Shown piece by piece: positions 21,023 to 31,533 of a DNA stretch of 64,000 bases (within the stretch, counting starts at the first letter, position 1; each line of letters starts with the position of its first letter). Where the stretch lies: contig DATFRC010000035.1 in the NCBI GenBank assembly GCA_035263725.1, positions 14,324 through 78,323 of the forward strand. The letters are read 5' to 3'. A model generated the notes under the pieces. That model searched no databases and had not been told where the DNA came from. It saw only the letters and a list, made by a program, of their open reading frames with translations. Origin of the DNA: DASXRA01 sp035263725. Its GTDB lineage: Bacteria > Actinomycetota > Actinomycetes > Mycobacteriales > Jatrophihabitantaceae. The position numbers and the translations under genes were made by a program.

Positions 21023-22531
21023 TCAGTCGAGCGTCCGGGTGGCATCCGCAACCGCGGCAAGGACAGGGTCGTGCGTCGCGCACAGCACCGCGCGGCCGCC
21101 GGCGGCGGCATCGGCGAGCACGCGCGCGACGATCTCGGCATGCGCCTCGTCCTGGGACGACGTCGGCTCGTCCAGCACGACGAGGGGACGTTCGACGACG
21201 AGCGATCGCGCTACCGCGACCCGTTGGCGCTCACCCCCGGACAGCAGCCGTACCGCCCGCTCTCGCAGCGCCGCGAGGCTGAGCGCTTCCACGGTCTTGT
21301 CGATCAGGTCCGGGTCCGCAGGTAGCCCGCGGGCGATGCGGGCGAGGGCTAGGTTCTCGATCACGTCGAGGGGCTCGGCCATCGCGCCGCCCTGCCCGGC
21401 CACGGCGACGTACTTGCGCCGAAGGTCCGCACGAGGCGCGCGGCGCAGCGCGCCCAGCTCGACACCGGCGAGCACGGCGCGTCCCGCGTCGGGATCGGCC
21501 AGCCCGGTGAGCACCCGCAGCAGCGTCGACTTGCCCGATCCCGACCGGCCACGCACCAGCGTGAGCGCCCCCGGGCAGACCTCCATGTCGAGGCCGTCGA
21601 GTACGACCCGGGTGCCGTACGCGACCCGGACGCCCGACACCGCCGCGATCGGCTCAGCAACGGCGCTGCGTGGCGCCGGCATTCGGGCCGGCGGTACGGT
21701 GTCCACCTCGCCGGTGCCGTGCAGCACGATGCGTCCCGCCTCGCCTTGCGCCCGGACGGTCTGCTCGGCGCCGATCGCCCGGCGCAGCTGTTCGGGCAGC
21801 CGCACCCAGCCCCGATCGTCGACCACGAGGAACTCGGGCCCGTCCGGAGTCCACTGCTCCGACAACCGGCCGTCGCGGATGCGCACCACCCGGTCGGCGA
21901 TGCGGGCGGCACGCTGGTCGTGGGTGACCAGCAGGAGCGTGGCGCCGATGGCGGCCACCGCGTCGGCCAGCAGGTCGTAGACAGCATCGGCCGACGCCAG
22001 GTCGAGCTCCCCGGTCGGCTCGTCGGCGAGCACGACGGTCGGCTCGTGCGCGAGCGCAGCGCACACCGCGACGCGCTGCGCCTCCCCGCCGGAGAGGCTC
22101 ACCGGGCGGCGCTGCGCCAGCTCGTCCAGCCCGAGACGCTGTAGGGTCTCGCTCGCCCGCCGGCGGGCCTCGACGCGGCTCACCCCGGCCAGGCGCAACT
22201 GCAGAGCGACATTGTCGATGACGGACAGCTCAGGACGAAGCGCCCGGGCGCTGTGCTGGTCGACGATGCCCAGCCGGGTCAACCGCAGCCGGGATCGCGT
22301 CGCCTCGTCCGCGCCGGCCAAGTCGACCCCGGCGACGGAAACCGTGCCCGCGCTGGGCGCGACCTCGCCGGCAAGCACACGCAGCAACGTCGTCTTGCCC
22401 GAACCGTTCGGCCCGTGCACCACGAGACGCTCGCCGACGGCGACAGTGAGCGACAGGCCGCGTAGCGCGGCCACCGTACCGCCGGGTATGGGATACAGGC
22501 AGAACGCGTCTGCGATGTCGATCGCGATCAT
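21023..22531 (-). CDS. ABC transporter ATPase with two fused nucleotide-binding domains
   Basis: 502-aa protein. NBD1: Walker A GPNGSGKTT (about residue 41), signature SLSGGEAQR, Walker B VVLADEPTG. NBD2: Walker A GRSGSGKST (about 333), signature LLSGGERQR, Walker B LVVLDEPTS. Both are of the LolD/MacB type. The linker holds VDDRGWVRLPEQLRRAIG, which resembles the swapped-hairpin AbrB-like segment found in some actinobacterial ABC proteins. Start ATG 22529-22531 overlaps the permease stop by 4 bp, so the two form one transporter or mechanotransducing complex. Confidence 0.88.
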   Translation of the reverse strand: MIAIDIADAFCLYPIPGGTVAALRGLSLTVAVGERLVVHGPNGSGKTTLLRVLAGEVAPSAGTVSVAGVDLAGADEATRSRLRLTRLGIVDQHSARALRPELSVIDNVALQLRLAGVSRVEARRRASETLQRLGLDELAQRRPVSLSGGEAQRVAVCAALAHEPTVVLADEPTGELDLASADAVYDLLADAVAAIGATLLLVTHDQRAARIADRVVRIRDGRLSEQWTPDGPEFLVVDDRGWVRLPEQLRRAIGAEQTVRAQGEAGRIVLHGTGEVDTVPPARMPAPRSAVAEPIAAVSGVRVAYGTRVVLDGLDMEVCPGALTLVRGRSGSGKSTLLRVLTGLADPDAGRAVLAGVELGALRRAPRADLRRKYVAVAGQGGAMAEPLDVIENLALARIARGLPADPDLIDKTVEALSLAALRERAVRLLSGGERQRVAVARSLVVERPLVVLDEPTSSQDEAHAEIVARVLADAAAGGRAVLCATHDPVLAAVADATRTLD

Positions 22532-25491
22532 CGCAGATCCAGTTCGGGCCGGGCTGGCAGGCGTTCGCGGAGCATCCGGGAGGCGACGGCGGCGGCAAGC
22601 GCCACGGCGAGGCCCAACCCGGCGATGAGGAGTAGCGCCGTCCATGCCGCGCCTATCGAGACCGACAGCGGCGGCACCGGCGTCACCCCGGAGGCGTCAA
22701 CGGCGACGAGTTTGGCGCCGACCTGTGCAAGCACGAACCCGGTGATCAGCCCGCACGGCAGCGCCACCGCGACGACCGACACCGCACGGAGGAACAGCAT
22801 CCGGCGAAGCGTCGCTGGGCGTACGCCGTCCGCCTCCCAGGCGTGCAGCTCGCCCGCGTCGTCGCGACGGTCGCCGAGCACGAGCAACACCACCGCGACC
22901 CCCGCGACCAGCAGCGCCAGCCCGGCGAGGATTGCGAGCAGCAGCCGGGAGCCGCTCGCCACCGGATCGTCGGTGAGGCGCTGCTGGATCGGCGCGCGCA
23001 GCGTCACGGTCAGTTGGTGGAACGGAGCGGTGACGCGGGCTGCCTCCGGGCTGGCGAGCCAGATCTCACTGGTGGCGCCGGTACCGGGCTGGCTGCGATC
23101 GACGACGGAGGACAGCGCCCGCCGGTCAGCAATGATGAACGGCCCGCTGGTCGTGGGGAAACGCGGCAAGGTGGCCACGACCCGGCCGATGACGGTGACC
23201 TCGTCGAGGGTGATCGTGAGCCTGCCGTGGTCGGCGGTGCTGGCGGTCGCCGGGTCCACGGCTACGGGCAGCTCCGGCGGCGGCGTGTAGTTCGGGACGA
23301 GCACGATCTGCGAGCCCTCGAGGCGGTACGACACCTGCAGCGCAGCACCGCTGACACCCGCGGTGGAATTGGCCGAACCCCAGCCGACCCAACTCCACGG
23401 AGCGGCGCCGAAGCTGATCGTGCCGGCGACGATGGGCTGGTCGGTGTTGCCCTCACCGATGGCGTGCTGGTGGTGGGTGGCGTACTCGGTGTTCTCGTTG
23501 AGCGTGATCGCGAGTGGGTGCCATGACCCGGGGGGCACCGTGCCGGTGAGACGCGAGCCCTGCCGGTGCAGTTCGACAGGGGCGTCACGGCCGTCGCCGG
23601 TCGTCAGCCACAAGAGGACGTCCACGGCCGGTGATAAGCCGCTGACCTCCAGGTTCACCGTGCGCACGGTCACCGGCGGCCCTAGGGCCGGCACCGGTGC
23701 GCGCAGGCGGTCCGCGACGGTCGCCGGCGAATCCGACGTACCGGTCACGTGCGACCAACGGCGTACCTCGCGCATCGCGGCGCCGTCGACGCCCAACATG
23801 GTGACCTGTTCGCTGCTGCCATCCAGCGGACGGACCACGCCTGACGTGCGCACCACGCCGTACGCCCGGGTGTCCGGCGCGGCCGCCGCCAGCGCGGACG
23901 GACTCGTCACCGCAAGGGGTGTCGTGACGTCGCGCCCGCCGGTCAGCGTCGCGTCGAGCGGCACCTGGTACGCCGCCTGGTCGATCGCACCGCCGAGCAG
24001 CGTCGCGCGATAGGCGCCGGCGAAGACCACCGACGCGACGGCGGCAGTCAGGAACGCTGTCGTAGCGACGGGACGTAGCGGGCGCCGGATCGCGCCGAGC
24101 AACCCGATCCGTCCAGCCACCGACCCGCGCGGGACGAGCCGCGCGGCAAGGCGGGCGCTCGGCGCCCAGAGATGGGCCGCGACCAGCCCGCCCACCACGG
24201 CGGCCAGCACCGGTAGCGCGGCGACGAAGGGATCGGTGCCGTCGGCGAGCGATGTCGACCCGCGACTTGCCCCCAGCCACGCGGCGCCAAGGCATGCGAC
24301 ACCGATCAACTCGACGGTGCGCCACACCGTCCGGCGATCGCGGTCGGGCCAGAGCAGGACGGCCGAGGTGACCGCGGCGGCGGCCACGAGCAGCAGCAGC
24401 ATCGCCGGCCATGCGGAGCCGAGCGCCTGCCAGATCGTGCGCCAGACAGGGATGTCGGCGCGGCTGGCCAGCCCCGCGGTGACACCGGCGCCCAGCACCG
24501 CACCGAGCACGGCACCGGCCAGGCAGGCCACACCGGCCTCCAACCCGGTGACCGTCCCGACACCTGCGATGCGCGCGCCGCGACGCCGCAACACGGCAAC
24601 AAGAACGGCATGGTCGCGGCGCAGGCTCACCGCGGCGACGATCGCAAATCCCAGCAGCAACACGGCGGCCGTCCCGCCGAGCAGCCCGAACCTGCGCGCC
24701 GAGAGGGACGCGCGCTGGTACTCGTCGTTCAGTGTCTCGTCGGGACGGACGACCGTGGCGCTGTCGAGCTTCGCGATGATCGTGTCCGCGACCTCGGACG
24801 AGCGGCGCACATACGTCGGCACGCCCAGGGCGATGACCCGCTCGACGTCCAGGTTGGTCACCCAGCCGTATGTGCGCGCGAACAGCGACAGCGGCTCGAG
24901 CTGCGACACGGCATCAGCGCCGTCGCCGAGCAGCAGCGGCTCCGGGCCCGGATCGAGTTCGCCGCTCAGCACGGTCGGATCGGTTCGTTCCGCCCTCCCG
25001 ACGACCACGAGGCCCAGCGAGGCCACCGCGTGCGCCAGGGTTGCCTCGTTACCGCCGCCGAGCGCGACCACCTCGCAGCGCGTCGGGGTGCACGACCGGG
25101 GCAGCCGGCCGCTCATCAGCCGTACGGCGGTGCGCAGGTCGTCCGCGGCGCCAAGGAAGAATGTCGCACCCTTCTGGGATAGCTGGTGGAAGACGAGCTC
25201 GCGGCGCACCGGGTACCGCGACAGCTGCGCCATCTGGCCACGTATCAGCGCGTCGAACGCGGCGGCCTGGCTGCGGCTGTAGATCGTGCCGGTGCCGACC
25301 ACCGTGATGGTGCGGTCACCGGGCGACATCTGGCGCACCGTCGTTCGTACCGTCTGCGCCGCTACCGAATCACCGGCGCCGGCGGCCACTACCGGAATCG
25401 CGGCTGCCAGCGCGACACCGGCGACGAGCAGCGCCCACCGTCCGGGGCGGTGACGCAGCTGCGCGGCGGCAAGCGACGCGATGACAGGCAC
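22528..25491 (-). CDS. Large FtsX/MacB-like ABC permease
   Basis: 987-aa membrane protein. An N-terminal helix (about 19-38) is followed by a large extracytoplasmic domain, then a central cluster of about five helices (near residues 275-490), a second extracytoplasmic domain (about 510-840), and C-terminal helices (near 850-970). This duplicated FtsX-like layout (helix, large outside domain, helices) is that of MacB/LolCE-type permeases, which move lipids, lipoproteins or peptides from the membrane. GTG start 25489-25491. Translationally coupled to the fused ATPase. Substrate unknown. Confidence 0.85.
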   Translation of the reverse strand: MPVIASLAAAQLRHRPGRWALLVAGVALAAAIPVVAAGAGDSVAAQTVRTTVRQMSPGDRTITVVGTGTIYSRSQAAAFDALIRGQMAQLSRYPVRRELVFHQLSQKGATFFLGAADDLRTAVRLMSGRLPRSCTPTRCEVVALGGGNEATLAHAVASLGLVVVGRAERTDPTVLSGELDPGPEPLLLGDGADAVSQLEPLSLFARTYGWVTNLDVERVIALGVPTYVRRSSEVADTIIAKLDSATVVRPDETLNDEYQRASLSARRFGLLGGTAAVLLLGFAIVAAVSLRRDHAVLVAVLRRRGARIAGVGTVTGLEAGVACLAGAVLGAVLGAGVTAGLASRADIPVWRTIWQALGSAWPAMLLLLVAAAAVTSAVLLWPDRDRRTVWRTVELIGVACLGAAWLGASRGSTSLADGTDPFVAALPVLAAVVGGLVAAHLWAPSARLAARLVPRGSVAGRIGLLGAIRRPLRPVATTAFLTAAVASVVFAGAYRATLLGGAIDQAAYQVPLDATLTGGRDVTTPLAVTSPSALAAAAPDTRAYGVVRTSGVVRPLDGSSEQVTMLGVDGAAMREVRRWSHVTGTSDSPATVADRLRAPVPALGPPVTVRTVNLEVSGLSPAVDVLLWLTTGDGRDAPVELHRQGSRLTGTVPPGSWHPLAITLNENTEYATHHQHAIGEGNTDQPIVAGTISFGAAPWSWVGWGSANSTAGVSGAALQVSYRLEGSQIVLVPNYTPPPELPVAVDPATASTADHGRLTITLDEVTVIGRVVATLPRFPTTSGPFIIADRRALSSVVDRSQPGTGATSEIWLASPEAARVTAPFHQLTVTLRAPIQQRLTDDPVASGSRLLLAILAGLALLVAGVAVVLLVLGDRRDDAGELHAWEADGVRPATLRRMLFLRAVSVVAVALPCGLITGFVLAQVGAKLVAVDASGVTPVPPLSVSIGAAWTALLLIAGLGLAVALAAAVASRMLRERLPARPELDLR

Positions 25492-25580
25492 CGGACTAGC
25501 CCGCCGCTCGGTGTGTCTTCGCGCGAGCGTTCATCGCCGGACTAACTCCTTTTCCGCGAGTTCCGGTTAGCATACGAGAC

Positions 25581-26183
25581 ATGGCGCGGCAGGTCGATGG
25601 GGTTTGGCTGCCCGAGCGCGTATCCGGACACCCTGCGCTCGAGCTGAACAACACCGTCGGTGGCTGGGGCTACGCCGAGCCGCGGGAGTACCTCGTCGAC
25701 TACAGCGCACTGATCCTGCTCGCCCGCGACGTCCAGCTAGTAACGCCCGCCGACGCCTCTGCTCTGCTTACCGCCACGCAACGGTCGCCGAGGCAGGCCG
25801 ATGCGGCGCTGTGCGACGTCAAGCGGTTGCGGTTCGCGCTGCACGCTGCGATGGTCGACAATTCGGCGGACGCCGCCGCGCAGCTACACAAGTTTGTGAC
25901 CGGCGCAGTGCGCGCATCGCGCTACGTGCGCGACGAGGCATCCGCTCTGAGGTTGGACGGCGGCGCGGGCCTGCGCATGCCGCTTCACCGGTTCACGCTG
26001 TCGTTAGCGACATTGCTGGAGCAATATCCCCGGCGCGCGATTCGCAGCTGTGCTGACGATGCGTGCGGGTGGTTGTTCCTCGACCCCTCCGGCCGCCGCC
26101 GCTGGTGCGAGATGGCCGTCTGCGGCAACCGCGCAAAGGCGCGCCGCTACGCCCAGCGCCACAAGCCTCGTGGCGAAGCGTGA
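25581..26183 (+). CDS. CGNR zinc-finger (ABATE-domain) protein
   Basis: 200-aa protein. The N-terminal about 135 residues match the ABATE ligand-binding-like domain (LELNNTVGGWG, ASALLTATQ). The C-terminus has the treble-clef-like CGNR zinc finger: two cysteines in IRSCADDACGWLFLD and two in RRWCEMAVCGNRAKARRYAQR. Family members are thought to be stress-related transcription regulators. The stop TGA (26181-26183) is the first three bases of palindromic repeat copy B, whose far end supplies the stop of hspR. Confidence 0.88.
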   Translation: MARQVDGVWLPERVSGHPALELNNTVGGWGYAEPREYLVDYSALILLARDVQLVTPADASALLTATQRSPRQADAALCDVKRLRFALHAAMVDNSADAAAQLHKFVTGAVRASRYVRDEASALRLDGGAGLRMPLHRFTLSLATLLEQYPRRAIRSCADDACGWLFLDPSGRRRWCEMAVCGNRAKARRYAQRHKPRGEA

Positions 26184-26225
26184 TGTTGGAGCTGTGGTTG
26201 AATACCAGCCACAACTCCAAGATCA
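26181..26225 (+). repeat. 45-bp palindromic repeat, copy B
   Basis: Begins TGATGTTGGAGCTGTGG, ends AACTCCAAGATCA. It pairs with itself over 20 positions with two mismatches and one G-T pair around the loop AATAC. Its first TGA is the stop of the plus-strand CGNR gene, and its last TCA is the stop of the minus-strand hspR, so it fills the whole gap between the two convergent genes. Likely bidirectional terminator. Confidence 0.8.
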
Positions 26226-26597
26226 TCGCGTGTGGGGACGCGACTTCCAGACGACCAGCGCGGTCGAGCGGCGGGAGTTCAGCTCCTGGTAGGCCTGCTC
26301 GAGCTCGTGGTTCAGCTCGGTCACCCGGGCGCGCAGCGCGTCGACGTGGGCCTCGAGCTCGATGATCCGCTTGATGCCGGCGAGGTTGACGCCCTCCTGC
26401 TGGGAGAGCCGCTGCACCTGGCGCAGCAGCGCCACGTCGCGCGCGGAGTAGCGGCGCCCACCACCGACGGTGCGCCCCGGCGTCACCAGCCCGAGCCGGT
26501 CGTACTGGCGCAGCGTCTGCGCGTGCATACCGGCGAGCTGCGCCGCGACGGAGATCACGAATACCGGGGCGTCGTCAGGGACGTGGGGCTCAGCCAT
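26223..26597 (-). CDS. hspR: Heat-shock repressor HspR (MerR family)
   Basis: 124-aa MerR-type regulator. Winged-helix region VFVISVAAQLAGMHAQTLRQYDRLGLVTPGRT at about 12-43, then RRYSARDVALLRQVQRLSQQEGVNLAGIKRII and a coiled-coil dimerisation helix. HspR represses the dnaK operon and clpB by binding HAIR sites, with DnaK as co-repressor. Start ATG 26595-26597 overlaps the dnaJ stop by 8 bp; the frame is open further upstream but without similarity. Fourth gene of the dnaK operon. Confidence 0.95.
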   Translation of the reverse strand: MAEPHVPDDAPVFVISVAAQLAGMHAQTLRQYDRLGLVTPGRTVGGGRRYSARDVALLRQVQRLSQQEGVNLAGIKRIIELEAHVDALRARVTELNHELEQAYQELNSRRSTALVVWKSRPHTR

Positions 26598-27780
26598 GAC
26601 CCTTCTCCCCGGTCCGGACAGCGGCCGTGATGCGCGGCCTCGGGTCGTCCTGGCTGGACGCCGCGGCGTACTTCTCCAGTGCCTCGCGTGCCTCACCGCT
26701 CAGCTTCTGCGGCACCGCCACTTCGACGGTGACCAGCAGATCGCCGTGGCCGCCGCCGCGCTTGCTGATACCGCGACCGCGCACCCGGAGCGTCCGCCCA
26801 GTGGCTGTGCCGGCCGGTACCTTGAGCGAGACGGCGCCGTCGAGGGTAGGCACGCGCAGCGTGGTGCCCAGCGCCGCTTCGGCATAGGTGATCGGCACAG
26901 TCAGCGTCAGGTTGTCGCCGCGACGTCCGAACAGCTCGTGTGTGCCCACGTGCACCGTGACGAACAGGTCGCCGGCCGGACCGCCGCGCACGCCTGGCGT
27001 GCCTTTGCCCGCGATACGCAGCCGCGCGCCGTCGCGCACGCCCGCCGGCACCCGGACGTTGATCGTGCGGGTCTGCGTGGTGACGCCGGTGCCGTGGCAC
27101 TCCGGGCACGGGTCGTCGATGATCTGGCCGGTGCCCCGGCAATCGCGGCACGGCTCGCTGAACCCGAACGCACCCTGGTTGCGGCTGACAAATCCGCTAC
27201 CTCCACAGGTCGGGCACACGTGTGGGCTGGTGCCGGGTCGCGCACCGGATCCGTGGCAGGTGTGGCACGTCCCCGGCCCGGACAGCTTCAACGGCAGCAT
27301 GACTCCGTGCACCGCCTCGTCGAAGCCCAGCGTTACCTCGGCTTCGACGTCCTGCCCTCGGGTCGGGCCGACGTTGCGCCGCCGGGTGGTCGTGCCCCCG
27401 GTGAAAAGCCCACCGAAGATGTCACCGAGCCCGCCGCCCGTGCCGGCGCTGCCCATGCCACCGGTGCCGCTGAAGAGGTCGCCCACGTCGAACGTGCCGT
27501 CGCCGCTGGGGAATCCGCCCGCACCGGGGCGGAATCCGCCACCTGCGAACAGCGTCCGCGCCTCGTCATACTCCTTGCGGCGCTTCTCGTCCGAGAGAAC
27601 GTCATACGCCTCGGACACTTCCTTGAACTTGGCTTCTGCCTCAGCGTTGCCGGGGTTCTTGTCAGGATGCAGTTCCCGGGCAAGCTTGCGGTACGCCTTC
27701 TTGATGTCGGCGGGGGACGCGTCCTTGGCGACGCCCAGCGCCTTGTAATAGTCCTTCTCGATGTAGTCCTTAGTGCTCAC
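26590..27780 (-). CDS. dnaJ: Chaperone DnaJ
   Basis: 396-aa co-chaperone. J-domain (1-75) with HPD in LARELHPDKNPG, Gly/Phe-rich region (about 80-130), four CxxCxGxG-type zinc repeats (CHTCHGSG, CPTCGGSG, CRDCRGTG, CPECHGTG; about 171-235) and the C-terminal client domain. It stimulates the ATPase of DnaK and hands it unfolded proteins. GTG start 27778-27780. Lies 19 bp downstream of grpE. Confidence 0.96.
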   Translation of the reverse strand: MSTKDYIEKDYYKALGVAKDASPADIKKAYRKLARELHPDKNPGNAEAEAKFKEVSEAYDVLSDEKRRKEYDEARTLFAGGGFRPGAGGFPSGDGTFDVGDLFSGTGGMGSAGTGGGLGDIFGGLFTGGTTTRRRNVGPTRGQDVEAEVTLGFDEAVHGVMLPLKLSGPGTCHTCHGSGARPGTSPHVCPTCGGSGFVSRNQGAFGFSEPCRDCRGTGQIIDDPCPECHGTGVTTQTRTINVRVPAGVRDGARLRIAGKGTPGVRGGPAGDLFVTVHVGTHELFGRRGDNLTLTVPITYAEAALGTTLRVPTLDGAVSLKVPAGTATGRTLRVRGRGISKRGGGHGDLLVTVEVAVPQKLSGEAREALEKYAAASSQDDPRPRITAAVRTGEKGHG

Positions 27781-27799
27781 CGAACGTCACCTCCTGTCT

Positions 27800-28359
27800 C
27801 TACTCGTCTGCGGCTTGCGGTGCCGGGTCCGTCACCCCGACCATCGCCGGACGCAACAACCGGTCGCCCTGCTTGTAGCCGCGGCGCAGCACCGTGGTAG
27901 CGGTCGGTTCGGTGACCTCCGGGCTCTCCTCGTGCATGACTGCTTCGTGAACGGTCGGGTCGAACGGGTCGCCCGGTTCGCCGAATGCGGCCAGCCCGAG
28001 CTTGCCCAGCACGGTCTCGAGCTGGTCGGCTACCGACTTGAACGCGCCGGTCAGGTCGCCGTGGGCCCGAGCCCGGTCGATGTCGTCGAGCACCGGCAGC
28101 AGCCCGACCAACGCGTTACCTACCGCAGCCTCGGCTAGCGCCCCCCGGTCGCGCTCGACGCGCTTGCGGTAGTTGGCGAATTCGGCCTGGACCCGCTGTA
28201 GGTCTCGGGTGCGCTCTTCAAGCATCAGTGCTTCAGCCTTCGGCACGTTCTCCTCGGTGGGCGGAGGCTCCGGCATCGCATGGCGGGGCTCGCCCGTCAC
28301 CGGGTCGAGCCGCCGCTTATCCCGTATGACAACAGGTTCATGCTGCGGGTTCTCAGAAG

Positions 28360-28363
<4 letters not shown>
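27800..28363 (-). CDS. grpE: Nucleotide exchange factor GrpE
   Basis: 187-aa protein. A charged helical N-terminal part (about residues 35-80, ERTRDLQRVQAEFANYRKRVERD) forms the dimeric stalk, followed by the C-terminal beta wing (DPTVHEAVMHEESPEV, TVLRRGYKQGDRLLRPAMVGV). Exchanges ADP for ATP on DnaK. GTG start overlaps the dnaK stop by 4 bp (28360-28363), ensuring coupled translation. Confidence 0.95.
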
Positions 28364-30228
<1,865 letters not shown>

Positions 30229-30271
30229 TGGCTGTACTCCCTATGCTCTAGTGCTTGCTTCAATCAATAGA

Positions 30272-30292
30272 ACTGAGTCGGGTCCGCTCATG
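30272..30292 (-). promoter_or_regulatory. HAIR-like operator upstream of dnaK
   Basis: ACTGAGT, 7-nt spacer, GCTCATG on the plus strand. The TGAG/CTCA cores sit at the same spacing as in the HAIR at clpB and in the known consensus, but the outer bases diverge, so it is a weaker match. It lies in the 180-bp divergent region between dnaK and the ctaG-like gene, where autoregulation by HspR is expected. Confidence 0.6.
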
Positions 30293-30408
30293 TTCCCGGG
30301 AGCCATTATGCCCTCCTCGGGCGGGCGCGCCATAGGCCTCCGCGGAGTCGCTTTCCCGTCATATCGGGTGGGTGCTGTCGCCTCCAGGCCGAGCGCCACA
30401 CTAGACGG

Positions 30409-31530
30409 GTGAGCACGCAGCGCGACGCTCGGCGCAGCGCGGATACCGTCTGGATCGCCTGGCTGGTGGCGGGCGCCGTGATCGTCGTCCTCACTGTCAA
30501 CGTCGTGCGTCACCTGGCCGCCCGGCACCACGTGCACACGCCCGCCAGCGATGCCATCTTCCGGGCGGGCGGTACGCCGCTCGGCCCGCTGCTCAGCCAC
30601 CGGCTCCTCACCACCTGGAGCGTCGATGCGGTCGCGCTCGCGGTGCTCGCAGGGCTCGGCGCCGGGTACGCCACGGCCGTCGTACGACGGCGCCGCCTGA
30701 CCGCATCACCGTGGCCGGCGGCCCGCAGCCTGTCGTTCGCGGCCGGCCTCGCGGTCTGTGCATACGCGACGTCCGGGGCGATCGCGGTGTACGACAAGGC
30801 GCTGTTTTCCGCGCACATGGTTGGGCACCTGGCGCTCGTAATGGTGGCCCCGGCCCTGTTCGCGGCGGGCAGCCCGCTGCGGCTTGCGGTCGAGGCCGGC
30901 TCGAAGCGAGTGGAGCACATCGCGCAAGGACGCGTCGTCACATTCCTCACCGCGCCCCCAGTGGCGCTCGCGTGCTACGCCGGGGTAATCGTCGGCAGCC
31001 ATCTGACCGGGTTGATGGACACGATCATGCGGTCCACCACCGCCGGGCAGGTCGAGCACCTCGTCTACCTGCTGGTGGGTTACCAGTTCTTCGTTCTGGT
31101 CATCGGCGACGAGCCGATCAGATGGCGGCTCTCGACGCCGGCCCGATGGGGGCTGCTGGCGCTTGCGATGGCGGTCGACACGTTCACCGGCGTAACACTG
31201 ATGATGTCGAGCACCGCCGTCGCGATGTCTCCGCCCGCTGGCCTTTCCGTCGATCCACTCGCCGACACCCACACCGGCGGGGCGATCATGTGGTTCGGCG
31301 GTGACGGCATCATGGCCGTTGTCATGATCGCGCTGGTGATCGGATGGGCGCGCACTTCGGGACGCTCACTGCGCGACCGGTCCAGCTGGTTGGAGCAGGC
31401 TCGCGCGGCGACGCTCTCCGACAGGGCCGGCGGACACCGCGCAGACGGCGACATCGACGACGACCAGGCCCGGCTCGACGCCTACAACGCGTGGCTGGCG
31501 CAAGTAGCCGAGCGCGACCGCGCGCAGTGA
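30409..31530 (+). CDS. Cytochrome c oxidase assembly protein, CtaG (caa3 type)
   Basis: 373-aa polytopic membrane protein with about eight hydrophobic segments. Conserved-looking histidines in LFSAHMVGHLALVMVAPALF (near residue 135) and VEHLVYLLVGYQFFVLVIGDEP (near residue 220), with a Met-rich MMSSTAVAM and IMWFGGDGIMAVVM stretch, match the CtaG_Bsu family needed for copper loading or assembly of cytochrome oxidase. GTG start at 30409. The C-terminal tail (about 50 residues) is hydrophilic. Divergent from dnaK. Confidence 0.85.
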   Translation: MSTQRDARRSADTVWIAWLVAGAVIVVLTVNVVRHLAARHHVHTPASDAIFRAGGTPLGPLLSHRLLTTWSVDAVALAVLAGLGAGYATAVVRRRRLTASPWPAARSLSFAAGLAVCAYATSGAIAVYDKALFSAHMVGHLALVMVAPALFAAGSPLRLAVEAGSKRVEHIAQGRVVTFLTAPPVALACYAGVIVGSHLTGLMDTIMRSTTAGQVEHLVYLLVGYQFFVLVIGDEPIRWRLSTPARWGLLALAMAVDTFTGVTLMMSSTAVAMSPPAGLSVDPLADTHTGGAIMWFGGDGIMAVVMIALVIGWARTSGRSLRDRSSWLEQARAATLSDRAGGHRADGDIDDDQARLDAYNAWLAQVAERDRAQ

Positions 31531-31533
31531 GCC

